Part shown: positions 24,901 through 38,000 of the stretch, in pieces
Numbering within the stretch: the stretch's first letter is position 1
Layout of the letters: each line of letters starts with the position of its first letter
From: Rapana venosa
Taxonomy: Eukaryota > Mollusca > Gastropoda > Neogastropoda > Muricidae
Assembly: GCA_028751875.1 (NCBI GenBank)
Contig: CM054134.1
Coordinates: forward strand, 42,280,938 to 42,344,937
Length of the DNA: 64,000 bases
Direction: 5' to 3'
Program-made: the position numbers and the translations under genes
Notes under the pieces: model-generated
Seen by the model: only the letters and a program-made list of their open reading frames with translations
What the model was told of the DNA's origin: nothing
Databases searched by the model: none

Positions 24901-27900
24901 GAGATGCAGGCAGGAAGACATGGAAACCATCATCACCAGACGACGGTGGAAGTGGATTGGGCACATCCTCCGAAGAGACCCACAGTCAGAACAGCATTCC
25001 ACTGGACCCCAGAAGGAAGGAGAAAGAAAGGAAGACCAAAAGCAACGTGGAGGAGGACTGTAGAAAGTGAGATGAAGGCCATGCAGCACTCTTGGGGATC
25101 AGTGACTAGGTTGGCCCAGGATAGACAGGAGTGGAAGCGCTTTGTTGCTGCCCTACACACCACTGCATGTAATGGTAAATGATTAGCAACCTATAAACAA
25201 TATTTGAAAACTTAGACTCATTTTCTACATCAACAAGCTTAAACCAATAGCAGGCAGATGCTATAGCCAAGAGGTTAGGATCTTTTGACGTCAATTGCAT
25301 GGGTCTATGAAGCCATGGGTTTGAATCTGTTAGCGTCTGGTGAATTAAGGGTGGGTTTTGTTTTGTTTTGTTTTTTTACAATTTCCTTGTCAGCTTCAAG
25401 TGCAGACCTGAAGATCCATAAGAGTGATCTGATTGTGAATTAAAAAAGAAGTGAAAATGTGGTTACTGTTTATGCTTTTTTTATTTGGTTTTTCTTTTCT
25501 TTCCTTCTTGTATTTTTTCCAATTTTTCATTTACAGCTTAAGAAAGCCAGAGGCAGGTATCAGAGTAAATTCATAATAAGTATCCTCTTTTGTTCTGCAG
25601 GTGGAAGATCCAGCACCAGAGGCAGTAGTTATAGAGAAAGTAGACCCTATTCCTCTGAAAGAAAGTGAAAATTCCCAAACGCAGCCAACTGTTGAGTCTT
25701 CAACTTCCGGCCCCACAGACATTGAACCAACTAAAGAAGATGTCAGAGGTAATATATATATATGCTTCTAGAGTGTGCAGATTTAAAATGATATGAGAGG
25801 TGGTATTTCTAACTCAATTGAAAAACCAAAAAATGTAATGGCATATGCTTTGTTTGGAAGAACACGTTATTATCAAGGGGTCTGGGGTGGATGGCAGAAG
25901 AGCCTTGTGATCGGGATGTTAAACTTGTGTTCAGATTGCAACTGAGTGTGCGAGTTTGAGTCTTGGATGTGATATGTCTGTTAAGGAGTTATTTTTCTCC
26001 TGGAGTCATCACTGGTTCTGACACCATTCCTCCTGTGGATAAGACTAAGAATTGAGGTTCACTGTGTGAATGCATGCATACATCTTGTGCACACATTTAA
26101 AACCCACTTATCTTTCATAGAAAATCTGGTTGATTATGGCTGGAGGCACACGTGATATGAACATATGCATCATGCACCCTGTAACCAAGTGAGGGATGGG
26201 CTCGGCCAGGCTCAATTTGCCAACAGTACACGGTACACATTTAAAACTTGTTCTTCTTTGTCGAACGCTCAGACAGTAACTCTGGAGGCCCTGACAAACG
26301 CTGTTTGCTCTGAAGGCCTTCCAGGGGTCCAAAGAGTTTGTCCCTCATCAGCAGGTCAGTAGGCCAGATAATGGCCCTCATGTTTTGGTGACATTTAAAA
26401 CAAAAAGTAGAGTTTAAACTATCAGACTATTATGCAGGCTACAAAACAAACAGAGGAACACACACATTATTCATGCTCCAAAATGTCATTGAAAAGGTGA
26501 AAAATATGAGTGAAGAACTGTTTATCAACTTCACAGATTACAGCAAATCCTTTAACAATGTGGATTGCAAAACACATCATCTCCCTAATTTCCGTAATTT
26601 CTGAAGACCAAAAGGGCACTATCAAATGGGGTGGTCAAAGTGAATTTTTCAACATCTCAAAAGGAGTTAGACAAGCTGCATCTACTCACCTCACCTTTCC
26701 AATATATACACAGACCAAGTCATGAGAGAATCTGAGGACATGCATCTCAAGATAAGTGGCAGAGATATTTTAAAAAATCTACGCTCTGCTGATGATACAG
26801 CACTACTAGCCCACAGCATCACCAGCATGAGTAGAGTGTTGCAGAGTGAATGTGGAGGAGAGAGGTTGGTCTCAGGCTCAGTGCTAGGACAGGGGTGCTG
26901 TGTGTTGCCAGAACCAGTTGCTGGGCAGAGCATAAGATAAAGATCAACAGAGCTCCTTTGGAGGATGTCATGGGCTTTGAGTGTTTTGGCTCAGAGCAGG
27001 TGGCGCATCATGTGCCGGAGACATGAAGGCAGGAGTGGACATGGCTGATGGTAGAATGATCAACAACACCTGGAAATATCACAGTATTCCTTGCTAGCTG
27101 AAAATGAAAATAATAATGAAATGCTAAGTATGGCTCGTCATGCTGTATAGCTTTCAATTGAATCAGCTGAGATATTGTGTTTTAGAAGGCTGCTCAGGGT
27201 CAGTTGGACTGGGACAAATAAAAGAACAAATGAAAGCATACTACATGAACTGGGAACAACAAGAACACTTCTTACACTAAACAATGAAAGAAAATTAAGA
27301 TATGTAGGCCACGCACTACAAAACCAAGATACAGACCACATGAAGATTGTCTTTCAAGGCAGACCCCCAGCCTCTCTTATTAGCAACATCACCGTATCCT
27401 GTGCCATGAAAATCCATGAAGTCAGTAGGGCCAGCAAAGACTGGAGCAAATGGAGAAGGAGGGTCATGTTAGTGTTATTGGGTGCTGCAGCTAATGCCGT
27501 ACTCGGTGATGCAGATAGGTGAGGCTTTACACCCACAATGCTCAGAGCATCAAATTTTCGACGATATACAGAAAGGTCCACCATAAAAATGCCTCAGATT
27601 CAGGGGACTGCGCCTCTAGACCCCCACTTATTCAGGAGGAGGGCAAGCCTCCCTCCCAAACCCCCTACCATATTCCGTTTCTGGATTCTCAAAAATTGTC
27701 AGCAGTGCATATGTATTGCCAAATTTTATTTTTAGGTGCCATTCAGTGATAGAGCTTAGTGTATTTCATTTTTAGGTGCTATTTAGCGATTGGGCTTAGC
27801 GTGTGTTATAACAAATATAATACTGCATGAATTCCACCCATGAATTTCTTTAAAGAGCTCTTTGATAAGTCCATATTGAGAACCCTGGAAATAGCATGCA

Positions 27901-28983
27901 AACCTTTTGGTACAGCTCTCTGGTATACAACTTTTGTCACCTAAGGAAGTATTGAATAAGTTCAAGAAGGAAGGTGATAGGAAGGTAAAGACTCGCCTGC
28001 CTGTTAAGTAAACCATGAGGTTCTGGGTTTGGTTCCGAGCCTTGCCTTTTCTTCCCAGTTTGATGAGAAAATTGAACTGCATGTCAGAGTCCCTTGGATG
28101 AGACTATAAACTGAAGCTCTGTGTGCAAAAGCATGCAGAACATCTTGTGGACAGATTAAAAACCCTTTCTGCCATTTGGAAGAGTAGGTCATTTTGTGCC
28201 AGTAGGAGCAGATGACAAAATTTTTTTTTTTAATGCATACAGGTGTCATGTTTAGACACCATCCCCAAAGTTGGAATGTGTTATCAAAATGGTGGGGTGA
28301 GGGGGAATGGTCGCATATACAAAAATCTCACCATTGGTGATCCTTGGAGCTGAGGCCATGGAATGAAAAAAACATTTATAACTTCCAGTTTTCACAAAGC
28401 ATATGACTGACTGGATGTTGGTGTGTTGGTCCCTCTTGTTTGTTTCCTTTCATGTTGAGTGGCAAGTTTCACACATTCCTCAGACAGCATATTTTCCTCC
28501 TTTTGTTTATGTACCAGGAAACAGTATTTATCCTCTGGCATTATTGTGCATAAAAATTGTAAAACCAGTGGTCTGGTTTAAACAGCGACATGTCCGTAAT
28601 GTCACAAGTTTAATCACCACTTTTCAAAATATATATCCCTGAAATCAGAATGAGGCTACCTAAATGGGGGGGGGGGGGGGGGGGGGGGAACAGTCACATA
28701 ACGCAAAATTCTCACTATTGTGAACTTAAGAGCTCTAGCTGAGGAAAGAAAGAAGGAAGAAGAAATAAATTGTTCTTGTCTTTATATCCCTCAGACGCCT
28801 GTACACTGATTTGTCTATAACGTTAGCAACGTAATTTGGAGAGGGAGAGATGTGGGGTGGGGAAGAGGAGAGGTTTTGAGAAACATCCTCCTGAGCTACT
28901 TTATATATCGTACAATTTAAAAATGGTATATTACACACAAACACACACAGACTCGTAAAAACTCTCACTCACTCACTCACTCA

Positions 28984-29061
<78 letters not shown>

Positions 29062-32000
29062 AAAAAGCAAATGCATTGCTTATTCAATATATCATCTGGA
29101 AATAAAAATTTGACTTGACTTGACTTGACTCACTCATCTAGAAGTGGCATTACATGTTCAACAACTTTTAGAGTTAGTTATGATTTTTTAAAAATCCTAC
29201 ACAAACATATGATTCTGCTTTCTTTACTTGCAGATGAACCACAGACACTGGCAAAGAAGCTGCTGAACAAAGCTCTTGGAAATGTGTTGAAAGGAGAAAG
29301 CACATCTCAAGGATCAGCAGAAGACAGCAGCAGTCCAGGAGAAACTCCTCTCTCCTCTCCTGTGACGGGCAAGCTCAAGTTCTCCATGAAGCCTTCCAAT
29401 GTTAAGGTCCAGAAAATCTCCTTTATGCTCAAGTCCAAGAAGACTGCTTTGAAAAGTTCCGAAGAGGAAAAAGAGGAAGAAACTACCAAGACAGACAGCG
29501 GTGCAGGGGGTGAAGACATCACACAACCAGCTCGTTTCAAGAAGTCCAAAGCAGATCTGTTTCGTCCGGACCAAGAGCTTGCTGCTGAGTTGCTCTTGCA
29601 AGGACAGATGTTGATGCAGTCACAGATGATGATCAACACTACATTGCAGAAAAAAGAGGATGTCTTTAGTCTGAAGGAGATGCCCAGAAAGAGCAACCCC
29701 AGTGATGAAGGCAGGAGAGACCACCTTGGGAAACAGCAGGAGGACAGAGAGCCAGGACAAGATGAAAAAGAAGATGACAACCAGGAAGATGGAGACTATG
29801 AGAAGACAGACAAAGACAGTGTCACCAAAGAGAAACAGAAAGAGGAAAATGCAGAAGAAATCGAGGAAAAGAACAGCAAAGACGACACAGTCCCAGGAAA
29901 AGACAAAGTCTTTAAGGAAACGGAAGATTCAGTTGGAGAGGAAGAGAAGGAAAACCATGAAAAAAATGAAGGTAAAAATAGTTATGACAAGGAACACTCT
30001 GAAAACAAGGGAAAGGACCCCAAAGTGAGAGAATCCACAAAAACTAATTCATCTAATCAGAGGACAACAGAATCAAAATCACATGCACTGGCTGAAATTT
30101 CAGAACTGTACAGAGATGTTGTTGATGATAGCGAGGACAAGTTGAAATCAGAAAATTGTGTGGTGTCTGTTTCAGAAGATGAAACAAACAAGAACAGTGG
30201 TGCCCAAGAGAAGGGGTCAGCTAAAAGCACGCAAGGGAAAGAAACTGATAAGAAACATAAGGATAATAAAGAGAAAAATAAGTCCTCTGCAAATAGTAAT
30301 CAGGACAAAGCAGATGCAAAGAAAAATCGTAGAAATCGCAGTGAAAGCAAAGAGAAAGAAAAAAGCAGGAAAAAGGAGAGAGAAAGTGACAGAAGAAGGA
30401 AAAGGAGTCGCAGCAATAGCAGAGACAGGAGACACAGACAAAGAAGCAGAAGTGACAGTAGAGACCGAGACCGTTATCGCCGTGGAAGAGCAAGAAGCAG
30501 CAGTAGAGAAAGGAAAAGGAGAAGACGCAGTGATAGTCGAGACTATGAAAGTAGAAAGAAAAGATTTAGCAGAAGCAGAAGCAAAGATCGATCCAGGAGG
30601 TGGAGAAGAGATAGAAGCAGCAGTAGAGATTCAAAAGATTCACCTAAACGAAGGCGCCAAAAGAGTCGAAGTACAAGCCAGCAAAGAGAGGCAAGTAAAT
30701 CACAAAGAAAAATTGAAAGCAACCGTAGAGATGAAGAACGCAGCAAACAGAAGGATAGCTGTGCCTCAAGTCATTCAATCACTGAAAAGGAGAGCATTAC
30801 TAAAGTAACTGCAGACAGCAAAGTAAGCCATGAAAAAGGAGCCGATGAGAAAAGAAACAGGGAAGGAAGTGAAAGCTCCGAAACTACAGAATTTCCAGTT
30901 GCAGAATCAAGAGACAATAGCCGGAGTACCAGTGCAGAAACAGTCGTTTTTCCTGTGTCTAAAAATGAAAATAAAAGTCTGGATGACTCTCCTGAAAGTG
31001 CCGAGTTGCCCCCCATAGTGGAATCCAATGAGATTATTGCTGTAACAGCAGAGTTATCTGAAGTGAGATTTCAGCATTCACACACTGGTGAGTTCCCAGG
31101 AGAAAGGTCTGCTGAAAGTGAGCAGACAAAAGGATCTGCTGTGATTTTGATAAGAACAGTAGTTTGGAAACTTTGGATGTAGTCGGCCAGAGCAAAAGAG
31201 GCGATGGAGTAAGTGCAGTGAATGAAAGAGATGAAAGTGGCAGAGAAAGTGAACCAACCTGCTCACAATACATTCATGATGCAGAAAAAACCATGACATC
31301 AGAGGAACAGCTTCAGAAAGACAGTACATCTAAAAATATGGAGGTGGCCGATGGAAAAACAGGAAAATCAGTTAGCAGTAAGATCCTAGAAGGAGTAATC
31401 AGGTCTGATGCAAACCAGAGATCTGATGTAAACCGGAGAAGTGAAGATGAAGATAGTGAAAGTTATTCAGGTCTGAAAAACAAGGATGACAATGATTTTG
31501 ACAGAGATCAGGACAGAGGTGATTGTGGGAGTGAGAAAAGATCAGAAGAGGGAAACGGTCAGAGTAAAGAAACTAAGCCAGAAGAGAAATTGCGAGGTGA
31601 AAAATTGAGAAAGGATAGAAGTGAAAGTAGGGATGAAGAGTACAAATTGAGAAAGAAAGACAGGAGCGAGAGTTGTGATAAGGAAAACAAGCTGGAGAAG
31701 AAAGAGAGAGATAACAGTAAGGACACTGAAACAAAATTAAAGAAGATAGATAGAAGTGACAGCAGAGAAGGTAAAGACAAGTCAAGGAGAAAAGAGAGAA
31801 GTAACAGCAGAGAGAGAGACACCAAATTGAGGAAGAAAGACAGAAGTGACAGCAGAGACAGAGAAAAATCAAGGAAGAAAGACAGAAGTGACAGCAGAGA
31901 CAGAGAAAAATCAAGGAAGAAAGACAGAAGTGACAGCAGAGACAGAGAAAAATCGAGGAAGAAAGACAGAAGTGACAGCAGAGACAGAGAAAAATTGAGG

Positions 32001-35000
32001 AAGAAAGATAGAAGTGACAGCAGAGACAGAGAAAAATTGAGGAAGAAAGACAGAAGTGACAGCAGAGACAGAGAAAAATCAAGGAAGAAAGACAGAAGTG
32101 GCAGCAGAGACAGAGAAAACAAACTCAGAAAGAAAGATAGAAGTGACAGCAGAGAAAGAAGAAACAAATCAAGGAAGAAAGACAGAAGTGATAGCAGGGA
32201 CAGGGAAGAATGGAAGGAAAGGGACAGAAGTGATAGCAGGAGTAAAGAAACCAGATCTATAACAAAAAATAGAAGTGACAATGGAGACAAAGAAAACTCC
32301 ATGAAAAAAGACAGAAGTGACAGTAGGGAAAAAGAAAATAAATCCAGGAAGAAAGAGAGAACTGACAGCAAAGATGAAAGAAAGAGGTTGAGCAAAAAAG
32401 ACAGAAGTGACAGTAAGGACGAAGACAGCAAATCTAGGGAAAAAAACAAGGCTGAAAACAGTGATGAAGAGAAAGGTGACAAACTGAAAAAAAGGGGCAG
32501 AAGTGAGGGTCTGAAAAGAGAAAAGCCGCTGAAGGATAGTAGTGACAGCAGTGATCAGGATAGTAGCTCTGGGAAAGAAGATCAACATGGAGACAAAGAT
32601 GAGAAGTTCCAGTCTAAGAAATATGAGGAAAGTGACATTAGAAACAAAGAGAGAACCAGAAAAAAGGACAGAAGGGAAAAGGAGAGCAGTCCCAAGAACA
32701 TGGACAGTCACAAAAATAAAGACTGCAGATCTTACAAAAAGGATAGAAGTGACAGTTCTGAAAGCAGTGAAAGTAATGAGATGCCTAAAGGGAAAAGTTC
32801 AAGAAAATCTAGCTCTGCTGCTGAAGTGTCAGCAACTTCTGACAAAGGAGACAAAAGTAGTTCTAAAAGTCGATTGAGTGGAAGAAGAAGAAAAGGTGAT
32901 CATACTCAGCATGGCACTGGTAGTGACAGTGATGTGAGCGGGAAAAACCAAAGACATACCCAGGGTCGTGGTTATTCCAGCTCCAGCAGTGATGAGAATA
33001 TAGGCAGAAGTAAATCATTTGCTCATCATTCATCATATCGACAGAAAAGGAAGGACAGAGGAACTGAAGAAGAAACATTCCGCCAACATGCTAGAGATTG
33101 GAGTAGAGACGAAGCCAGGCGCCATTACAAACGAAGGTGCAAGACTTCTGACAGCAGTGACGACAGAGATTCACCTATTCATTCTTCAAAAATGTCTTCT
33201 ACTGGGAGAGGAAATAAAGGTGAAAAAATTGAACAACGGCAGCCATTCTCCAGTGCTGATACACTGACATTTAACTTGAAGGATATTTTGTTGCCTGGAG
33301 AAGTTCCTCAGGTACCTGCTGCTGCATCTCAAATACCATCACATTCTTCAAGTGAAGCTGGAGAAAAATTCAAGACTAAAAGTACAGTTTCTCACAGAGG
33401 TGAGTCCAGTATGGGCCTTGAGGATTCAGAAACTGAGGGAAAATCAGGAAGTAAAGGAAAAGGGATTGACAATGAAGGATCGGACATGGATATTGATGAG
33501 TCGGATAGTGAAAAGAGAGAGATTTTGGCCCTTTCTCAGACACGTGAACTCAAACATTCAAAACAACCGTCAGATACTCAGAAAAGTGCTGAAGCAGCTG
33601 TTTTGAAAACAGATGGAAAAGTGGTGGAAAAAATTAGCTTTTCAGTTAAATCTTCTGTAAAAGGCAAAAGGCACAGGTTACTAAAGCCTGAAGAATTTGG
33701 TGAACCAAATGACAAAAGTTCCAAGTCATTCCTTCTCCAGAAGGATAATGAAGATGAGTCTACATCTGCCCTTGACTCTGCTTTGAAAAGAGCAAAGAAC
33801 AATCCAAAGTTTGGTAAGACTCACCGGTCACTGTCTGATGAGAAACAAGAGGATGTCAAGGCAGTTGTAAGTGAACATGAACAGAGGACAGACAATCTGA
33901 CTGAAGGAGGAACAGCTGTGCTAAATTTGACTGAAACAGAAAATGCCATGCCAGATGCAACTAAAGCAAACAAACTGACAGCTATGAAGGAAATTGCTCA
34001 AGGACAGAGCTCAGAGAAAAGCAACCTGATGTGTAGTGAAGTTTCCTCAGAAAGTGAAAGGACACAAGGTGTTAGTGATACAGTTGAAAGTGAAGTCAAT
34101 GCAAAAACTCAAGAAGATGACGGAATCATTCAAGAGTCAGAAAAGAAAAATCATGAAGATGAAGCCCAAGAAGAAGATGCTAAACCTCGAGGAGGGCTCT
34201 TCCACTTCAAGTCAGTGCCTCTTTGGGAGCTTGATAAAGAAGAAGAAAAAGCTCGATTGAACCGGCTAGCACCAGTTGTTCAGGTCTGGAACTCTTCTTC
34301 AAAGAGCCAGACTCTGAGTCTTGGATTGGATTATGGAAGTACAAGTGAAGAAGAAGAAAATGCAGAAAACCAAAACCCTCAGAAAGACACCATTCAGGAG
34401 GAAAAGGCAACAGCATCAGACACCTCTGAAAAGCTGCAAGAATTTGAAGTAGAGCAAGTTCATTCTGCAGCAGATGTTGCTCATTCAGGAAAAAGCTCTC
34501 CAAACATTGATGTTCTGACAAAAGAAGCATCAGTAAAGAGTTTGAAGTCAAAGTGGGAAGAAGATGTAGCAGAAAAAGCTGCAAGGAAGCAGTCTGGTAA
34601 ACTTAGATTGAAAGAAAGAAAAGTTCCTGTTGAAGATTGTCGTGCAGATTCACATCATGAGGAATCTGGGAGAAAACATCAGGGAAAAGCGGGCTCGAAA
34701 TACAGCAGCAAAAATTCTAGAAACACACATGAAAAATTAGAGGGACAGGAAAAAGTTGCTTCTGGAAGACTTTCTTCTAAATCCAGTTCAAGCAAAAAAG
34801 AAAAATCCCCTGTGAAAAGTGAAAAGTTTAAGTCTACGTCCCTAAAGAAATGTGAGAAAAATAAAACTGCGTGGGATAAATCTGAAGTTAAAAGTAAAAA
34901 GCATTCCAAAAAATCCAGTTCTGAGGATGATGAACAAACTTCTTCAGTTTCTTCTTCATCTGATTCAGATGAAAGAGAGATCTCAAAGGTAAAGAAGTCC

Positions 35001-38000
35001 AGTCAATGTAAATCTGAAAGCAAACGTAGAAAATATTCTTCTTCTAGCTCAGAGGAGGAAGAGACCTCTTCAGATTCTACCTCTGATTCTGATGACAGTG
35101 ACAGCAGCTCAGAGGAAGAACAATCTAAATATGATAAAGTTAAAGTCAAGTACTTAAAAAAGCGAAGCTCTGAGCTCAAAGAACAGACTTCATCAGATTC
35201 ATCAAGTTCATCAGATTCATCCTCAGATTCTGATGAAAGTACTCCAAGAAAAAAGTCAAGAAAATGTGACCAGAAGCAGACAGATATAAAACTGCATCAG
35301 TCAGTATCAAGGAGGGATATACCTGAAAGAAAATCAGTAAAGAAAGGCACTGCTGCAGAATCTTCAGGGAAGTCAGCAAATTCCCTGCATTTTCAAGAGA
35401 GACAAAGAACAAATGAAGTGTCCTCTAAAAAGCAGAGATATTCTGAAAAAGATTTGCCAAGAGATGCTTCTCCCTTTTCAGATTCTGATAGAGGCAGAGA
35501 TCGATATGAACCTTCACCTAGAGAGCTTTCAAAGGAAAAGACTGCATTCAGGACAAAGGAAGACTCAGAATTTTTAGCAAGTGAACAAGACATTCCAAAA
35601 GAAACAATAGACAAAGGACTTTTATATTCTGATCCAGGAAGAGAGGTTTCTGAACTATCACTTCATCAGCATGAAACCATGGCAGAAACTACCAGACATC
35701 AGGCCTGTGATACCATCAACAAAGGTGTTGTCATTAGGGCTGAGAAAAATATTGGTCAATCTTCAACAGGCAACTTACCCCTTTCAAGTCCCAAAGAAGA
35801 CATACCTTCCCCAGAAACAAGAACAGAAAGGAAAACAAACTCAAATATAGATACTTGTATGTCAGAGACAGAAAGCATACCGTGTTTAGTATCTGAAGAA
35901 GTGACTACTCAACAGTCCAGGACAGTTGCTTCAACATCAAAGGAGCAGTCAAGAAAACATCCTCTTGAAGATGCTGAGAAAACTGAAGTAACCTCATCCA
36001 GTCACAGTGAGGCTGACACTATTGCCTTAACAACAGATTCACATGAATTAACATTTAAAGAAAGAGAAGCAATCAGTGTACATGCAGTATCAGAATTTGG
36101 TATCTATGCAGAAGCTTCATCTACCTCTGTAGACATTGACACTGGTTCCGTTCCTCCTAGGACTGAGCATTCTTCCACATACTCTCATGATAAAGGAGAG
36201 TCAGATGAAAATCTTATTCAAACTGGTTCTAATCTTTGGTTGACAAACTTAGATAAGGGATTACAACAGCAGACAACAGATGTGGCAGTGGAAGAAATGG
36301 ATGTATGTAGTCAGGATATACAGAAAGGTGACACATATGGCCAAGAGAGTGTGATTTCATCAACTCAGACAGCAACTGGTCATACTATGTCTGCATCAAA
36401 TGAGGACTCTGTGAACATTCAATCATCACAGTCAGAGATGCAAAGTGGACTATACTCACCCAGCTCTCTGTCTCCTGTTGCTGATGCTGAACAACTGCCC
36501 TCTACTGCTGACGCAGAAAACAAAGAACAGATTCAGTCCATAGCAGAACGTGGTTCTGGGAATGGTGGGGCCATGAGTAGTGATCACTGTGCCAGTAAAA
36601 ATGAAGTAAGCCAGAAACTCAACACATTTACTGATAGCTCTGTTGTGTCGCAATTACATGTTTCCTCCACAACGTGTACAGAGTTGGAGCCTGCCGAAGA
36701 TCTTAAGCAGAAATCATCTCTAGATGCAGAGTGTGAAGGCTTGGAAGTGCCTGAAAATGCAGGCCAAAAGGTTGCTGAACATTTGCCTGAATCAGGTGTA
36801 GAAAACAGACCTCAGAAAGACCAAGAGAGTGAGATTGGCACTGCGGATTCTACTACTCCATCAGGAACTACAAAACCAGCCCCACCAGTGGAGGAAAGAA
36901 GTTCTGAGGTTGTCAGTGTGAAGACTGAAGTACATACTCATGTGACTCAGACAGCAACCTCTCCTCGAGCGAAAACAGGGCGTTTTGGGACAGCTAGTTG
37001 GAGCAGTGGGATTAAGAGGAGAGAAAGGGGCATAAGACCGCCAATTGAGACTGTTGTGGCAGTGCGGTCCAAGCCTAGTTCTTCGCCTCTGGCTGTAGCC
37101 AGTTCTGTCCAATCAAAAGTAATCCCTGCCGCAACAGGGCTAGGCTCAAAATCTAACTCTGTTTCCTTAGATATTCCAGTTTCTGCTATTCCTGTTCCTG
37201 GAGAAGTCCATCCCCTGGCAAGAGAGGCTGAAAAAGGAGAACAAAGTTTGATACCTGAGGGGCATTCCAAACATCCTGTGCCTTCAGGCTCAGCTACAAC
37301 TAATGTTTCCAGATCTTTGCTGTCTGCATCTTCTTCAGCAATACTTGATAAGCTTAATGCCAATGCTGCCACTGAAGAAACCTCTTCATCCTCTAGATTT
37401 GGTCCTCCTTTATCTGATGAGTCATCCAAATCTTTCCTATCATTGACTGGCAATACAAATGCTTCTGACACAGAAACTGCTTTGTCAAAGCTGCCGGAGA
37501 GCAAAGTGACGAAACATGGTATTTCATTTGCCCTGCGAACTCCACCGACCCATTTATCTAAGCCTTTACAATCCACCAGCAAGGTAGGCAAGATCCAGAT
37601 TGTGCTAGGCAGGAAAGTGGTTCCCCTTCAGGAGAGTCCTCTAGCAGCAGCCAGTGAGGAAGATCACTCTGTTTCCTCTGCTTCTCTTCCAGAGTTGGTT
37701 TCTGATTCAGGCTTAAATACTGGCCATAGTCATACTCCAGATTCATTCACAACCCCTTCTACAGAAACAATGCTCACCCCAATATCAGCCCCTTCATCCA
37801 CCCCAACTCTAGTCCCAATCCCTGCCCCAGTCCAGGATTCTGCCCCCCCTCCAGCCCCAGAGATTACTATCGGGTTTCCTGTAATGGTATTGACAGGAAC
37901 ACGTAAAACTGAGAAGTCAGAACCTGATGAAATGATCTGGCCAGAATGTGGAGGGAGTGTTTCTAAAGAAGAAGTTGAAGAGAGTAGTGAAGGGGAAGGC

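Noticed and set aside
25538..25558. Possible small exon before SETD2 exon 3 (acceptor TTTACAG, donor GTATCA)
   Set aside because: 20 nt would shift the frame between two phase 0 exons, and the donor is weak.
31141..31152. Programmed ribosomal frameshift as the explanation for the exon 4 frame change
   Set aside because: No canonical X-XXY-YYZ slippery heptamer is present, and a second identical-type break occurs at a C run; missing homopolymer bases explain both more simply.
31559..32482. A 307-codon minus-strand frame rich in Leu and Ser
   Set aside because: It is the antisense shadow of the SETD2 SR-like repeats; its periodic Leu/Ser pattern is simply the reverse of Lys/Arg/Ser codons.
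36947..37591. A 214-codon minus-strand open frame opposite SETD2 exon 4
   Set aside because: Shadow of the Ser/Thr/Pro-rich coding strand, with no family signal and no independent splice or promoter support.
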